Below are positions 51,567-62,300 of a DNA stretch of 64,000 nt, piece after piece. The notes below the pieces were generated by a model that ran no database searches, was not told where the DNA came from, and was given only the letters and a program-made list of their open reading frames with translations. Location of the stretch: positions 1-64,000 of the forward strand of contig NZ_FUYE01000022.1 in assembly GCF_900167535.1 (NCBI RefSeq). Reading direction: 5' to 3'. Every line of letters starts with the position of its first letter. Within the stretch, counting starts at the first letter, position 1. The position numbers and the translations under genes are program-made. The DNA is from Prosthecobacter debontii. GTDB lineage: Bacteria; Verrucomicrobiota; Verrucomicrobiia; Verrucomicrobiales; Verrucomicrobiaceae.

Positions 51567-52811
51567 ATGTCTTGGTCCAATCCCTGGTTTATCGCCGCTC
51601 TGGTCAGCGTTATCGGAGTCTTCCACCTCGAGTTCATCGCCACGTTGCTGAACCTAGGTCGCCTAGGCCGCGCCATCCCTGAGGCACTCGCGGAAGTCTT
51701 CTCCGAGGAGACCCGGGCCAAGCTGGCGGACTACATCCGCGAGTCCACCCGCATCAGTTTCACCCAAGACATTGCCGCCCTCGGCCTCGTGGTCGTCTTC
51801 TGGTGGAGTGGCGGTTTTGGCTGGCTGCAATCCTGGGCGGAGAATCAAGGTCACGGCCCTGTCGTCACCGGCGTGTTCGTCATCGCCATCATCATGCTGG
51901 CGCAGACTTGGCTCAGCCTGCCTTTTGAAGCCTGGGACACCTTCGGCGTGGAGGCCCGTTATGGATTCAACAAGACCACCCCGGCCACCTTCATCCAGGA
52001 CCACATCAAGGGCCTGACTCTCATGGCCATTCTCGGCCTACCCGTGGCGGCAGTGCTGGTCTGGTTCTTTGAAACGCAGGCGCTAGCCGCTCTGTATGCG
52101 TGGGTGTTCATCGCCGGCTTCAGCATCCTCATGACCTGGCTGTCTCCGCGCGTCATCATGCCCCTGTTCCTGAAGTTTCAGCCCTTGGAAGAAGGCGCTT
52201 TGCGGGAAGCCATCTTTGCTCTTGCCCGCAAGCTGGATTTCCCTGTGCAGGAAGTCAGCATCGTCGATGGATCACGCCGCTCCACGAAAGCCAATGCCTT
52301 CTTCGCCGGCTTTGGCAAAACCCGCCGGATCGCGCTCTACGACACCTTGATCCAAAGCCACAGTCAGGAAGAAATCGTGGCCATCCTGGCGCACGAAATC
52401 GGTCACAACAAATGCCGTCATGTGCCGGTGATGATGGCGCTGCATCTGGCGGAGATGGGGATCATGCTGGCCTTGCTCGGCTGGGTGCTGAAGTCCCCGG
52501 ATTTCTTCGCCGCTTTTGGTGTTCGGGGCACCCCCGTTGGCATGGGCCTCATCCTCTTCGGTCTGGTCTATAAACCCTTCGGCGTGCTGACCGGGTTGCT
52601 CGGTCTGGCCATGAGCCGGAAGCATGAATTTGAAGCGGATGCCTTTGCCGCCAAAGCTGTCGGCAGCCACGAACCGCTGACCGAAGGCCTCAAACGTCTT
52701 TCACGAGATCACCTTGCCCATCCGCAGCCCCATCCCCTCACCGTCTGGCTGCACTACAGCCATCCGCCTTTGATCGAGAGGCTGGCTGCGCTGACAAAAA
52801 TAAGCCTCTGA
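51567..52811 (+). CDS. Ste24-like (CAAX prenyl protease 1) M48 metallopeptidase
   Basis: A 414-aa integral membrane protein from ATG 51567. It has seven or so membrane helices, zinc-site ILAHEIGHNKCRH (HEIGH around residue 277), and the second glutamate motif RKHEFEADAFAAKA. FGVEARYGFNKTTP is the family's conserved N-terminal loop. Such proteases degrade or process membrane and CAAX-like substrates. An upstream frame (from 51483) would overlap the acpP terminator and is rejected. Confidence 0.9.
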   Translation: MSWSNPWFIAALVSVIGVFHLEFIATLLNLGRLGRAIPEALAEVFSEETRAKLADYIRESTRISFTQDIAALGLVVVFWWSGGFGWLQSWAENQGHGPVVTGVFVIAIIMLAQTWLSLPFEAWDTFGVEARYGFNKTTPATFIQDHIKGLTLMAILGLPVAAVLVWFFETQALAALYAWVFIAGFSILMTWLSPRVIMPLFLKFQPLEEGALREAIFALARKLDFPVQEVSIVDGSRRSTKANAFFAGFGKTRRIALYDTLIQSHSQEEIVAILAHEIGHNKCRHVPVMMALHLAEMGIMLALLGWVLKSPDFFAAFGVRGTPVGMGLILFGLVYKPFGVLTGLLGLAMSRKHEFEADAFAAKAVGSHEPLTEGLKRLSRDHLAHPQPHPLTVWLHYSHPPLIERLAALTKISL

Positions 52812-52863
52812 GGATTCCCGAAATCCAGGCAAGAGCCCACCCTTCCTCACGTTACAGAGCGCG

Positions 52864-54750
52864 ATGTTCCGACCACTCGCGCTTCTCTGCCTTTTCACGC
52901 TCTCAAGCCTTGCGGCTGATCGCCCCAATATCCTCTGGCTGACCAGCGAGGACAACGGGCCCGACTACGGCTGCTACGGAGACACTTACGCCACCACGCC
53001 TAACATCGATGCCCTGGCCGCCAAAGGCATTCGCTTCAAGCGCTGCTGGTCCAATGCGCCCGTCTGTGCGCCCGCTCGCACCTGCCTGATCAGTGGCCGC
53101 TGGGCGCCGGCGGATGGGGGCGAGCATATGCGCAGCTACGTGCCCATGCCACAGCAGGATCAGATGTATCCTCAGTTCCTCCGTGCCGCCGGTTACTACT
53201 GCACGAATAACAATAAGGAAGACTACAATCTGGAGAAGCCCAAGGAGGGCAAAAAGGATCTCGTCTGGGATGAAAGCAATGGCAAAGCCCACTGGAAAAA
53301 TCGCCCGGATGGCCACCCCTTCTTTGCCGTCTTTAACGACCAGATCACGCACGAAAGCCAGATCCGCCGTCGCCCGCATACCCTGATCCATGATCCGGCC
53401 AAGGCTCCCCTCCCCCCGTTCCATCCCGATACCCCTGAGGTGCGTCACGATTGGGCGCAGTATTATGACAACATCACCCTGATGGATACCAAGCTCGGCA
53501 AAGCCATTGCGGAGCTTGAGGCTGGGGGGGTGGCTGAGGACACCATCATCATGCACTACGGTGACCACGGTGCGGGGATGCCCCGCTTCAAGCGCTGGCC
53601 CTACAACACCGGCCTTCAAGTGGGTCTCATCATGTATTTCCCAGAGAAGTGGAAACACCTCGCTCCTAAAGGTTATGCCCCAGGCGGTGAAAACCAAGAA
53701 CTGGTCAGCTTCATCGATCTCCCTGCGACGCTGCTGAGCATCGCCGGGGTGAAACCGCCTGCCTACTTCCAAGGCCGCGCGATTTGCGGTGAGTTTGCGC
53801 AACCCGCCAATGCCCTCATGCACGGCTTCCGAGGCCGTATGGACGAGCGCTATGACCTCGTCCGCAGCACCACCGACGGGCGCTATGTGTATGTTCGCAA
53901 TTACATGCCCCACCTTCCTTACGGGCAGTTTCTCAACTACATGTTCCAGCAGGCCACCACCCGCGTCTGGAAAGACCTCTTCGATCAAGGCAAGCTCAAT
54001 GAACTGCAGAGTCGCTTCTGGAAGGCCAAACCCTCCGAAGAACTCTATGACCTGGAATCCGATCCCTGGGAGACGGTCAATCTCGCCGACTCTGCTGAAC
54101 ATGCAGACATCAAAGCCCGTCTTGCCCAGGGCCAGCGTGAATGGCTCATCAAAGTGCGTGACCTCGGCTTCATCCCTGAAGGCGAGCGCTTGGCGGCTTC
54201 TTCGGGTAAATCCCCCAAGGACACCTATGCCTCCGAAGAGGCTTATCCGGTCTCAGCCGTCCTAGATGCCGCATCCCTGGCCAGCGATGCGAAAAAAGCC
54301 ACTCCCGAGGCTCTAGCCACCCTGCTTCAGGACCCTCATGCGATGATTCGCTACTGGGCTGCCATGGGGCATCTCATCCAGGGAAGCCAGATCACTCAGG
54401 CCAACTCGGCGCACCTACAGAAGGCTCTCAGTGACTCCTCTCCGAGCGTCCGCGTCGCCGCGGCGGAAGCCCTCCTGGCCACCCAACCCAGCCCGGATCT
54501 CCTGGAGCAATGCGCCCGCACGCTGTTGGCGATGGGTGACGTCAATAAGCAGCCTTACTTTGCCGCAGTCGAGGCCGTCAATGCGATGGATCGCCATCTG
54601 ACGCAATTGGCCCCCTGGAAAGACGCCATCCTCGCCCTCCCTGGCAAGGCACCTGCGGACACTGAACAACGGCTCAAAGAATACATTGCCCGCCTGCATG
54701 ATCATCTGCTGAACGGGGATAAAATCAGCTCGGCAAAAGAGAACCACTGA
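52864..54750 (+). CDS. FGly-type sulfatase with C-terminal HEAT repeats
   Basis: A 628-aa exported protein (signal MFRPLALLCLFTLSSLA). RPNILWLTSEDNGPDYGCYGD gives metal ligands and APVCAPARTCLISGR contains Cys68 of the CxPxR formylglycine motif. Order and FNDQITHESQIR, MHYGDHGAGMPRFKRWPYNTG resemble heparan N-sulfatase-type enzymes. Residues about 480-610 form HEAT-like helical repeats (ALATLLQDPHAMIRYWAAMGHL, KALSDSSPSVRVAAAEALL), probably for protein contact. It should act on sulfated polysaccharide in the periplasm. Confidence 0.88.
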   Translation: MFRPLALLCLFTLSSLAADRPNILWLTSEDNGPDYGCYGDTYATTPNIDALAAKGIRFKRCWSNAPVCAPARTCLISGRWAPADGGEHMRSYVPMPQQDQMYPQFLRAAGYYCTNNNKEDYNLEKPKEGKKDLVWDESNGKAHWKNRPDGHPFFAVFNDQITHESQIRRRPHTLIHDPAKAPLPPFHPDTPEVRHDWAQYYDNITLMDTKLGKAIAELEAGGVAEDTIIMHYGDHGAGMPRFKRWPYNTGLQVGLIMYFPEKWKHLAPKGYAPGGENQELVSFIDLPATLLSIAGVKPPAYFQGRAICGEFAQPANALMHGFRGRMDERYDLVRSTTDGRYVYVRNYMPHLPYGQFLNYMFQQATTRVWKDLFDQGKLNELQSRFWKAKPSEELYDLESDPWETVNLADSAEHADIKARLAQGQREWLIKVRDLGFIPEGERLAASSGKSPKDTYASEEAYPVSAVLDAASLASDAKKATPEALATLLQDPHAMIRYWAAMGHLIQGSQITQANSAHLQKALSDSSPSVRVAAAEALLATQPSPDLLEQCARTLLAMGDVNKQPYFAAVEAVNAMDRHLTQLAPWKDAILALPGKAPADTEQRLKEYIARLHDHLLNGDKISSAKENH

Positions 54751-54845
54751 GCCTTCGATTCCGGCCAGTATTATAGGGAAAGGTTGCCATGCAGTTCTTT
54801 CCCTTCGCTCTCTGAACGGAGGGGCAAAAGACTCCCCCGAATCGA

Positions 54846-55646
54846 TCACATCTTAAACTTCTCACACTGGCCCATGAAAGCGCGCGGATTATCCCAGGCC
54901 ACGCGCTGAATCATCTCCGGTGTCCACCCGCGTTGGCGCATGGCCTGCATGGTCTTCGGCACCGCAAGAGGATCGCTGACGCCCCAGTCACAGGCACTGT
55001 TCATCCAGATACGCTCGCCCTGGCGATGCTCCAGCATATCAATGGCTCGATGCGGGGTGCATTTGCTTTCCGGATACAGCGTAATACCTGCCCAGAAACC
55101 ATGATCCAGCACGTGATCAATGGTGTGCTCCTCCACGTGGTCAATGATGACGCGTTCCGGCTTGATGCCTGAGAAGTTCTTCAGAGCCTCGACGATGAGG
55201 CGGGTGCCTTTCAGTTTATCTTCCAAGTGTGGGGTATGGATCAGCACAAGTTGATCGTGATCCTGAGCCACCTGCAAATGCCGCTCAAAGATGCTCAGCT
55301 CATTGCGGCTGTTCTTGTTCAAGCCAATCTCGCCAATGCCAAGGACACCGGGTTTCTCCAAAAATTCAGGGATCAGAGCGATGACATCCTCCGCCAGCTT
55401 CAGGTCCTCGGCTTCCTTGGGATTGATGCACAGCCAGCAGTAATGCTGAATGCCAAACTTGGCCGCTCGCTTGGGTTCATACTCGGTGATCTGGCGAAAG
55501 TAGTCGTAGAAACCATCGGCTGAAGCCCGATCAAAACCCGCCCAAAAAGCAGGTTCGCAGATGGCCTGACAGCCAGCAATGGCCATGCGCTCATAGTCAT
55601 CCGTGGTGCGGCTGACCATGTGACCGTGGGGTTCGATGTAATTCAT
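54846..55646 (-). CDS. TatD-like metal-dependent hydrolase
   Basis: A 266-aa TIM-barrel protein from ATG 55646. MNYIEPHGHMVSRTTDDYE (first metal motif), GVLGIGEIGLNKNS (Glu ligand), VLIHTPH, IDHVEEHTIDHVL and WMNSACDWGVSDP (final Asp) give an amidohydrolase/TatD-type metal centre. It resembles the EboB-like TatD branch, but no other ebo genes are visible. It follows a 92-aa protein gene on the same strand by about 100 bp. Confidence 0.78.
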   Translation of the reverse strand: MNYIEPHGHMVSRTTDDYERMAIAGCQAICEPAFWAGFDRASADGFYDYFRQITEYEPKRAAKFGIQHYCWLCINPKEAEDLKLAEDVIALIPEFLEKPGVLGIGEIGLNKNSRNELSIFERHLQVAQDHDQLVLIHTPHLEDKLKGTRLIVEALKNFSGIKPERVIIDHVEEHTIDHVLDHGFWAGITLYPESKCTPHRAIDMLEHRQGERIWMNSACDWGVSDPLAVPKTMQAMRQRGWTPEMIQRVAWDNPRAFMGQCEKFKM

Positions 55647-55748
55647 GAAAGGAGTGCTGACAGTGGTTGAACGATAGTTGAGCAATGGTTAAACGATGGC
55701 TTACAAAAACAATGGCTCACCCATGGTTCAGCCACCGCTCCGCAAGGA

Positions 55749-56027
55749 TCAGCCTTTAAACGCGCCGATGGCGCCTTGCATGGTCGCTTTCTCGATCGGT
55801 TCCGTGCTCGGATCGCTGAAGGTGAGCAGCACCTCTTTAGCCCGGATCGGTTGGTCCAGAGAGAGCTGTTCCAGAGCTGCCTTTAGGGCCTGCACGCGGA
55901 AATCTCCATCCTGGCCTGCCTTCTGGACGCGATCCAGAAAAGCGGCCAGATCAATGAGCTTGCTGCGAGCATCCATGAAACCGAGGTCCACAAGGTTCAC
56001 GGGGTTAGGGGCGGTCCAGGTTGGCAT
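55749..56027 (-). CDS. conserved-looking small protein upstream of the TatD-like gene
   Basis: A 92-aa, mostly helical protein. The segment VDLGFMDARSKLIDLAAFLDRVQKAGQDGDFRVQALKAAL looks highly ordered and recurs, as I recall, in Verrucomicrobia/Planctomycetes small proteins next to TatD-like genes. No enzymatic motif. Same strand and 102 bp before the TatD-like start. Function unknown. Confidence 0.6.
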   Translation of the reverse strand: MPTWTAPNPVNLVDLGFMDARSKLIDLAAFLDRVQKAGQDGDFRVQALKAALEQLSLDQPIRAKEVLLTFSDPSTEPIEKATMQGAIGAFKG

Positions 56028-56078
56028 AAAACCAGATTAGACGACGTTTGAAGGCTGGCAAGGGGTGGAAAGCAGACT

Positions 56079-56846
56079 CTAGGAACTAGCGTTGCCTGCG
56101 TCCCGCTCCTGGCGGCGAAAAACTTCCATCTCTTGGCGCAATGGTTCCCAGTAAAGCCGATCTCTGGCTTGCTCGGCACGGACCTCAGCATCAAGTGCCG
56201 CACGCATCAAATCGATCTCACCGACAAAAGCATGAGCCAAAAGCGGTCGTTTGGTCGCCAGAGCCCGGGCTTCATTGGGAAAGCGATCACAGAGGTCGAT
56301 GATCAACTCAGGTGTTCTCGATTCCAATAACCAAAATTCGATCCACTGGGGCGTCGGAAAGTCCCTATTTTCACGGAAATGGATCGCAACAAGCAGCTCA
56401 ATGACAGGCCAGTCTTTGCTTCGTTGAGTTTTTTTTGCACGAACCAAATCTGGGACACTAAGAAGATGATATTCGGCCCCCGCGTCATCACCAAAAGTTG
56501 TCCGCCTTTCCCACAAACGATCAAATTCATCGACCTCCCGCATTTTGGTCATCACATCCAGACGCAACCCCTCGACCCCGGGTGCCTGACAACGAAAATG
56601 AACGGCATGTCCGCGCGCTAAAACTTCGGAATTAAAACGAGGAATCGCAATTCGTTCTGCTTTCAATTCAGCCAGAGCTTGGCGCAGTCGGTAGTAGTTC
56701 GACTCATCGGCCAACAAAACAAAATCAACGTTCTTACTAACTTGCGCCGCGCCGTAAAAGACGCAGGCCTGCCCGCCCATGAGCAGCGCTTGGACGCCAT
56801 GCTTCTGGATCGTCAAAAGGACTTGTCGGATCGGGGTCGGGATCAA
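56079..56846 (-). CDS. nucleotidyltransferase-fold protein (AbiEii/MNT-like)
   Basis: A 255-aa protein. ALLMGGQACVFYGAAQVSKNVDFVLL gives the GG-x-A...D-x-D-like nucleotidyltransferase core, although the second acidic residue pattern is NVDFVLL, i.e. only one clear Asp. A long helical C-terminus follows. TTG 56846 is the first start; the first 37 codons share DNA with the end of the upstream small ORF. Related proteins occur as toxin partners, but no activity can be claimed. Confidence 0.65.
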   Translation of the reverse strand: MIPTPIRQVLLTIQKHGVQALLMGGQACVFYGAAQVSKNVDFVLLADESNYYRLRQALAELKAERIAIPRFNSEVLARGHAVHFRCQAPGVEGLRLDVMTKMREVDEFDRLWERRTTFGDDAGAEYHLLSVPDLVRAKKTQRSKDWPVIELLVAIHFRENRDFPTPQWIEFWLLESRTPELIIDLCDRFPNEARALATKRPLLAHAFVGEIDLMRAALDAEVRAEQARDRLYWEPLRQEMEVFRRQERDAGNASS

Positions 56847-56961
56847 GGCTACCTCCCATGGCTAGGTATTGTGCAAAGAGCTCCTCGCTACGCCGAAAAC
56901 GCTCCAGGGGAGAGAGGTCCACCCACTCCTTCCATTCGTCCGGCAGTTGCTCGTAAGTCAT
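56737..56961 (-). CDS. small protein overlapping the nucleotidyltransferase gene
   Basis: A 74-aa protein from ATG 56961. WKEWVDLSPLERFRRSEELFAQYLAMGGSLDPDPDPTSPF is a pattern I recall from antitoxin-sized proteins encoded directly before nucleotidyltransferases. It ends HGRAGLRLLRRGAS, which is read in a different frame from the DNA that encodes the nucleotidyltransferase's MGGQACVFYGAAQVS. Overlap is 110 bp. The N-terminal half is convincing; the C-terminal end may be only a shadow. Confidence 0.55.
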   Translation of the reverse strand: MTYEQLPDEWKEWVDLSPLERFRRSEELFAQYLAMGGSLDPDPDPTSPFDDPEAWRPSAAHGRAGLRLLRRGAS

Positions 56962-57081
56962 TGCATCAACAGCGTAACACTGGAAGCGATGAGAGCAAGT
57001 CCGCGACGGGATGTAAACTGGGGGCCAGATCTAAGAAACGGACCTCCACCACGCTTTACAGATACCAGCCCATCCCAACCC

Positions 57082-59292
57082 ATGCGTGTTCTGAGTCTTC
57101 TATTGCTGTCTTTAGCCCTCGTCCGCCCTGCGTGGACACAGCTTCCTGAGCAGATTATTCGAGCCGAGCGGGAAAAGCTCCTCGCCGGGGTCAAAAGCAT
57201 CCCCAAAGCAGGCGCACCGGGTCCGGTGGCCATCTGGGGCACCCTGGCCTTCCCCATTCTGGCCTCGCCTGGAGGAAGAGAAGGCATCGAACTCGCCGTC
57301 GCTGCAGTGGCAGGTCATGGCAAGGGGCGCATCATCCTCTTTGGCCACAACAGCTACCTGAATGGACAGGCCGGCGGTGACCATGCACGCCTGCTCAGCA
57401 ACTGCATCCAGTGGAGCGCTAAGAAACAAAAGCCACGCATCGGCCTCAAGAACGTCAATGCCATCGCCGAACTCGACAAACTCGGGTTCAAAGCGGAAGC
57501 CATCTCGGACTTGAGTGAGAAGTCCCTGGCTCGTTATGACGTGATCCTTCTCAATGCCCAGAGCATCACCGATCCCGCCGAGGGCGACCAGATCGTTCAA
57601 TGGGTCGCGCGTGGCGGAGGACTCATTGCGGGGATGACGGGCTGGGCCTTTGGCCAAACCAGCGGTGGCAAAAAACTCGCCAGTTCACATGGCCTGAATC
57701 AGGCGTTGATGCCCGCCGGCATCGCCTTCACGGACCAGAGCGGCTTTGATCCAACACAGGCCTTCCAAGCCCGAATCGAACTACCCCTCCTGCTGAATGC
57801 CGCCGAGGCCATCAACGCACTGAAGCAGCAAAAGACGGGGGGCCGGGCGCTAACTCCTGAAGACATGAAACAGGCAACGAGCGCCATCCAAATCGCCATG
57901 GCCGCCCAGCCGCCGGACCGGAACAGCCTGCAAGAAGCCGTGACCGCCGCGATGGCAAACCCCAGCGCACGGCAGCCCATCCCCACCAAAGAAGAGCCGC
58001 TCACACAAGCCAAAGACGCGGATGCACGTGTGCAACTCGGCATGGAGACGCGCATGCTCAAGCTCGCTCCGGGAGCGGTCAACGCCCACCCAGCGCATGA
58101 GGTCTTTCCGGGTAAGGCCCCAACGAACGCACCGCGAGTCTCCGCCGAAGTTCCCGTTCAACCCACCGTCCCAGGCTGGACCAGCACCGGCCTCTATGCG
58201 GCCGCAGGAGAAACCATCCAGGTCACCGTGCCCGCAGCCATGGCCGATCAAGGCTATGCTGTGCGTATCGGCAGCCATTCCGATCTTTTGTATGACCTCG
58301 ACCGCTGGAGCAGGGCCCCTGACATCACCAAATCTCTCCCCCTCACCACCCCGATCACCTCCATCACCAGTGCCTTTGGCGGACTCATCTACATTGAAGT
58401 GCCTTCCCGTGTGGAAACAGATGCCGCTTTCAGTGTCCAAATCAAAGGTGGCATCCAAGCTCCCTACTTCGTGTTAGTCCGAGATACAGATGAGCAGTGG
58501 AATACCGACCTCAAGAAGCGCCCAGCCCCCTGGGCTGAACTGGCGTGTGACCAAATGATCCTGACCGTGCCGAGCGAGGTGGCGCGCACCGTCACCACCC
58601 CGACTCTGCTCATGGAATTCTGGAAACGCGTGGTGGAGGCTCAAGATGACATCAGCAACCAAAGGGCCGAACGCAAACGCCCTGAGCGGATGGTGGCCGA
58701 TGTCCAGATCAGCGCAGGTTTCATGCATAGCGGCTACCCCATCATGCTGCATCTGCCTGAGGCGCTGGAGATGGTCACCTTCAACCGCATCAAATTCCCC
58801 GGCTGGGGTTTCCATCATGAGATCGGGCATAACCATCAACGTGGCGACTTCACCTTCGATGGCACTGTGGAAGTCACCAACAACGTCATGGGCATGTATG
58901 TTTATGAAGCGGTGTTGAAAAAAGACTGGCTCATCGGACATACCGCCATCGCTCCTGAACGCCGCCGCGCCAATCTCGAGAAGCTCAAGCAAGTCTCGGA
59001 CAAATGGGCGCAGTGGAAGAGCGATCCTTTCTATGCCTTGCATAGTTACATCCAACTGGTTCAAGCGTTCGGTTGGGAAAGCTGGCGGGCCTATCTGCAC
59101 AGCTTCGCCGATCCTCAGTTCGGCCCCGCCCCGAAAAGCGATGATGAAAAGCGCGATCAATTCCTCGTGCGCTACTCCAAGATCACGAAACGCAATCTCG
59201 GCCCCTTCTTTGATGCCTGGGGCATCCCTGTCAGCGCCCAGGCCAAGGCTGAAGTCAGCAGCCTGGAGACCTGGATGCCTGCAGAGATGTGA
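57082..59292 (+). CDS. exported M60/enhancin-like metallopeptidase
   Basis: A 736-aa protein from ATG 57082 (signal MRVLSLLLLSLALVRPAWT). Zinc site FHHEIGHNHQ near residue 577, with a following glutamate in DGTVEVTNN. The N-terminal ~270 residues form a Rossmann-like/amidotransferase-like domain (LAVAAVAGHGKGRIILFGHNSYLNG, WVARGGGLIAGMTGWAFG). M60 enzymes cleave glycoproteins (mucin-type) in host or algal matrix. Upstream frame extension to 56869 overlaps the divergent small ORF and is rejected. Confidence 0.88.
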   Translation: MRVLSLLLLSLALVRPAWTQLPEQIIRAEREKLLAGVKSIPKAGAPGPVAIWGTLAFPILASPGGREGIELAVAAVAGHGKGRIILFGHNSYLNGQAGGDHARLLSNCIQWSAKKQKPRIGLKNVNAIAELDKLGFKAEAISDLSEKSLARYDVILLNAQSITDPAEGDQIVQWVARGGGLIAGMTGWAFGQTSGGKKLASSHGLNQALMPAGIAFTDQSGFDPTQAFQARIELPLLLNAAEAINALKQQKTGGRALTPEDMKQATSAIQIAMAAQPPDRNSLQEAVTAAMANPSARQPIPTKEEPLTQAKDADARVQLGMETRMLKLAPGAVNAHPAHEVFPGKAPTNAPRVSAEVPVQPTVPGWTSTGLYAAAGETIQVTVPAAMADQGYAVRIGSHSDLLYDLDRWSRAPDITKSLPLTTPITSITSAFGGLIYIEVPSRVETDAAFSVQIKGGIQAPYFVLVRDTDEQWNTDLKKRPAPWAELACDQMILTVPSEVARTVTTPTLLMEFWKRVVEAQDDISNQRAERKRPERMVADVQISAGFMHSGYPIMLHLPEALEMVTFNRIKFPGWGFHHEIGHNHQRGDFTFDGTVEVTNNVMGMYVYEAVLKKDWLIGHTAIAPERRRANLEKLKQVSDKWAQWKSDPFYALHSYIQLVQAFGWESWRAYLHSFADPQFGPAPKSDDEKRDQFLVRYSKITKRNLGPFFDAWGIPVSAQAKAEVSSLETWMPAEM

Positions 59293-59309
59293 TCTCCCAC
59301 GAGTGCACG

Positions 59310-62300
59310 CTAAGGCTGCACCAGGAAGAATGCCCGGAAGGGTTTCAGCAGCTTCTCCTGGCTCAGGTCCAGACCTGAGGCATCGCCTTCGCGCAGCCAG
59401 GCCGAGTCCTCCCCGTTGGCATGCAGGTAGTAGCTTTCGTAACCCGACTCAGAGCCTCCCGCATCGGCCTTGAGAAGGCGGAGGCGTGTGGCTGAGGCAG
59501 GATCGCTATTGGCGGGGTAACCCGCACTCGCCGTCAGCTTCAAGAGCGCAGGAGAGCTTTCCATCACTTGGGTGAGCCCCAGGAAACGAGTGCCCGATTT
59601 CGGAGGGAGGGAGGCAGCCACCTGAGGCATCTGACCGACCACCAGCGTGGTCACCTCCTGGCTACGTGTCTGCACCAAGAGCCCCTGACCGGACGCCGGG
59701 ACAAACACACCTTTCGCCGGATGCACCCAACCGGAGGCACTGAGCCACACAGGCACGAAGTCATTCGTCTCGGCATCGTAATAAAGCACCCGATCTGCCG
59801 TCTCTGCCGCATCACCGGCCACAAAAGATTCCGCAGGCAGCAGTTGCTCCACCGTCCACAAGCGGCGCATCGCCACACGGGCACCCGCCAGCCCCGTAGG
59901 CAACGGCTCTGCCGTCTGCACCAGACCGCCTGCGATGTCCGTAACCGTGAAGCGCTGCCCGGATGACGCGCCCTCCAGAATCTCCAGCACGGTCGGTCCC
60001 GTCAGCGTCAGCCCACTGAGGCCGCTCAGACGCAGACTGGTCTCCCCTTCCCGGCCGATGACGGTGCCGGCGTAAAGTTCCGGCTGCTCCAGAGGCATGG
60101 AGAAGGTGCGTGTGCCCACGGGGAAGGTCTCGCGGCTAAACATCCAGGCAGGCGCGGTCGCCGAGGCCTCGGGGGTGCCATTGAGATCCGCGTCGAGGTT
60201 CACTCTCAGGCGGATCATGCCCTGCGCGGCCCCGGCAAAGAGAGTGCTATCCACCTGAGCATAACGCAGCACGAGCTGACCGGCTTGGTTATAGGTCCGT
60301 TCAGGAGCGACCCGCGAGGCCACCCACTGCTGCCCGTCACTGCTGGCTTCCAGCGTGAGGCTGATGTCTTGACCGGTCGAGCCTGCTTGGAGCACGGTGA
60401 TATCCACCGTGCCGGTCAGGCTCTGCGTCTCCATGCGGAAGCGGCCTGCGCCACTGGTGCCATCGGCAGGGTTGGTGCCCAAGGCATATTCCAAGAGGTT
60501 CGGGTAAAGATCACCGTCAGGGTTATCCAGAGCCCCATTGGCGCCGCCTAGAGGATTGGCCGCCTGCCAGGAGGCAAAGGTGGTGGGCGAGGCCGATTCG
60601 GAGGGGGAGGCAGCCATCAGGCTTTGACCCAGCACGGCGGTTTCACGCTCCGACAAGGCGGCTCCGGCGCAATCCAGGCAATCCAGCCCCAAGTCCAAGG
60701 TCATGTCGGTATTGGCATCCACACTCAGGCCATCCGTCATGCCCTCATCATCGGTCGTGCCTTCGATGCCCGACTCCGCATTGCCGGCTGGAAGCTGACC
60801 CGGAAGCAGGGAGAACACCGCCGTGCTGGCACCGGCCACCGCCGGGGTGTTGGTAAACTGAAGATCCTGCCCCTTATCATCATCCCCCGCCACGACACTG
60901 CCCATCGGGATGTAGCATTCCAGAACGCCACCTTGATCGAATTGGATCGCGGCCAAGTGCAGGAAATACCGACCTGGGTTGAGCCCGGTTATGATGTAGC
61001 GACCTTTGACATCCGTGATGGCCGCGCTGACTGCCGCATCCGTATTCACATTCGCTCCTTCCGCGAAGATCTGAATGAAGACGTTTTCGAGGCCCTCATT
61101 CGCGTTCATCCAGCCATCCTTGTTGATGTCGGCAAACAGCATGTTGCCCACGGCCATCGGAGCCCACAGGCCAAAGTCCACCGTCAGGTTCGTATCGGCA
61201 TCGGTATCGCCATCGGTGATGGATTCCGTGCCGGGCTGGAGATTGATGACGGGGCTGATTAACACCGTGCCTACCCCACTGGTCAGCGTGCCATCGTTGT
61301 TATTATCCACATTGTTATCCGTCGTGGCCGGAGTGCCACTGGCATGGGTATAACCAGCCGGGGCAGTCACCTTCACATAATAGCGTCCCGGCGTCAGATT
61401 GGTGAAACTGTAGAGACCATTGCTGGTGGTGGTGATGCTGCTGCCCACCTGTGTATCCGCCGCGCTGCCAGTTCCGCCGATGGCATTGTCCGTGCCTGTG
61501 GAGAAAAGCTGCACCACAGCCCCGGCCACACCGTTTTCACCGGCATCCTTCACCCCGTCATTGTCATTGTCCAGCCACACGAGATTGCCTAACGTCATGC
61601 CTTTCACCGTGAGTGAAAGCGACCCTGTGGCGGTGCATCCGTTCGCATCCGTGACCCGCACTGAGACGGTGCTACTGCCCAGCGCCGTCGGAGTGCCGGA
61701 GATCACCCCAGCCGTGCTCAAGGACAGACCGACAGGCAGCGTGCCGCTATTGAGCGTCCAGGTGAAGGGCGTCGTTCCAGGCCCAGCCGCCAGCGTGGTG
61801 CTGTAAGACGTATTGAGGTAAGCCGTCGGCACACTGTTGGTGCTGACCGCGATGACCGCACAGGAAGGGGTCAAGCTGTAAGCGCGAGTGCCATTGCAGC
61901 CATTGGCATCCGTCGCCCGGATGATGAAGGAGGCCGAGGCGGTGCTGGTTGGAGTGCCGGAGATCACCCCGGCGGAGCTGAGGCTGAGACCTGCCGGCAG
62001 ACTGCCTGAGCTGAGGGTGAAAGTGTAGGGAGAGACACCTCCGGAGGCCGTGACGGTCTCTGTGTAAGCCGTGGCCGTGCGTGGTGCCGTCAGGGAGGTC
62101 GGTGTCAGCGAGATAACCGGACAGATCTGGAGAGTCAAGGTGGCCGTGCCTGAGCAGCCATACTGATCCGTCACGCGGAAGGTGAGACTGCTGCCTGAGC
62201 CGTTGCCTGCCGCAGGGGTGCCAGTGATCTGACCCGTGCCTGAGTTCAGGCTCAGTCCGTTCGGCAGAGTGCCACTGGCGAGGCTCCAGGTGTAATTCGC

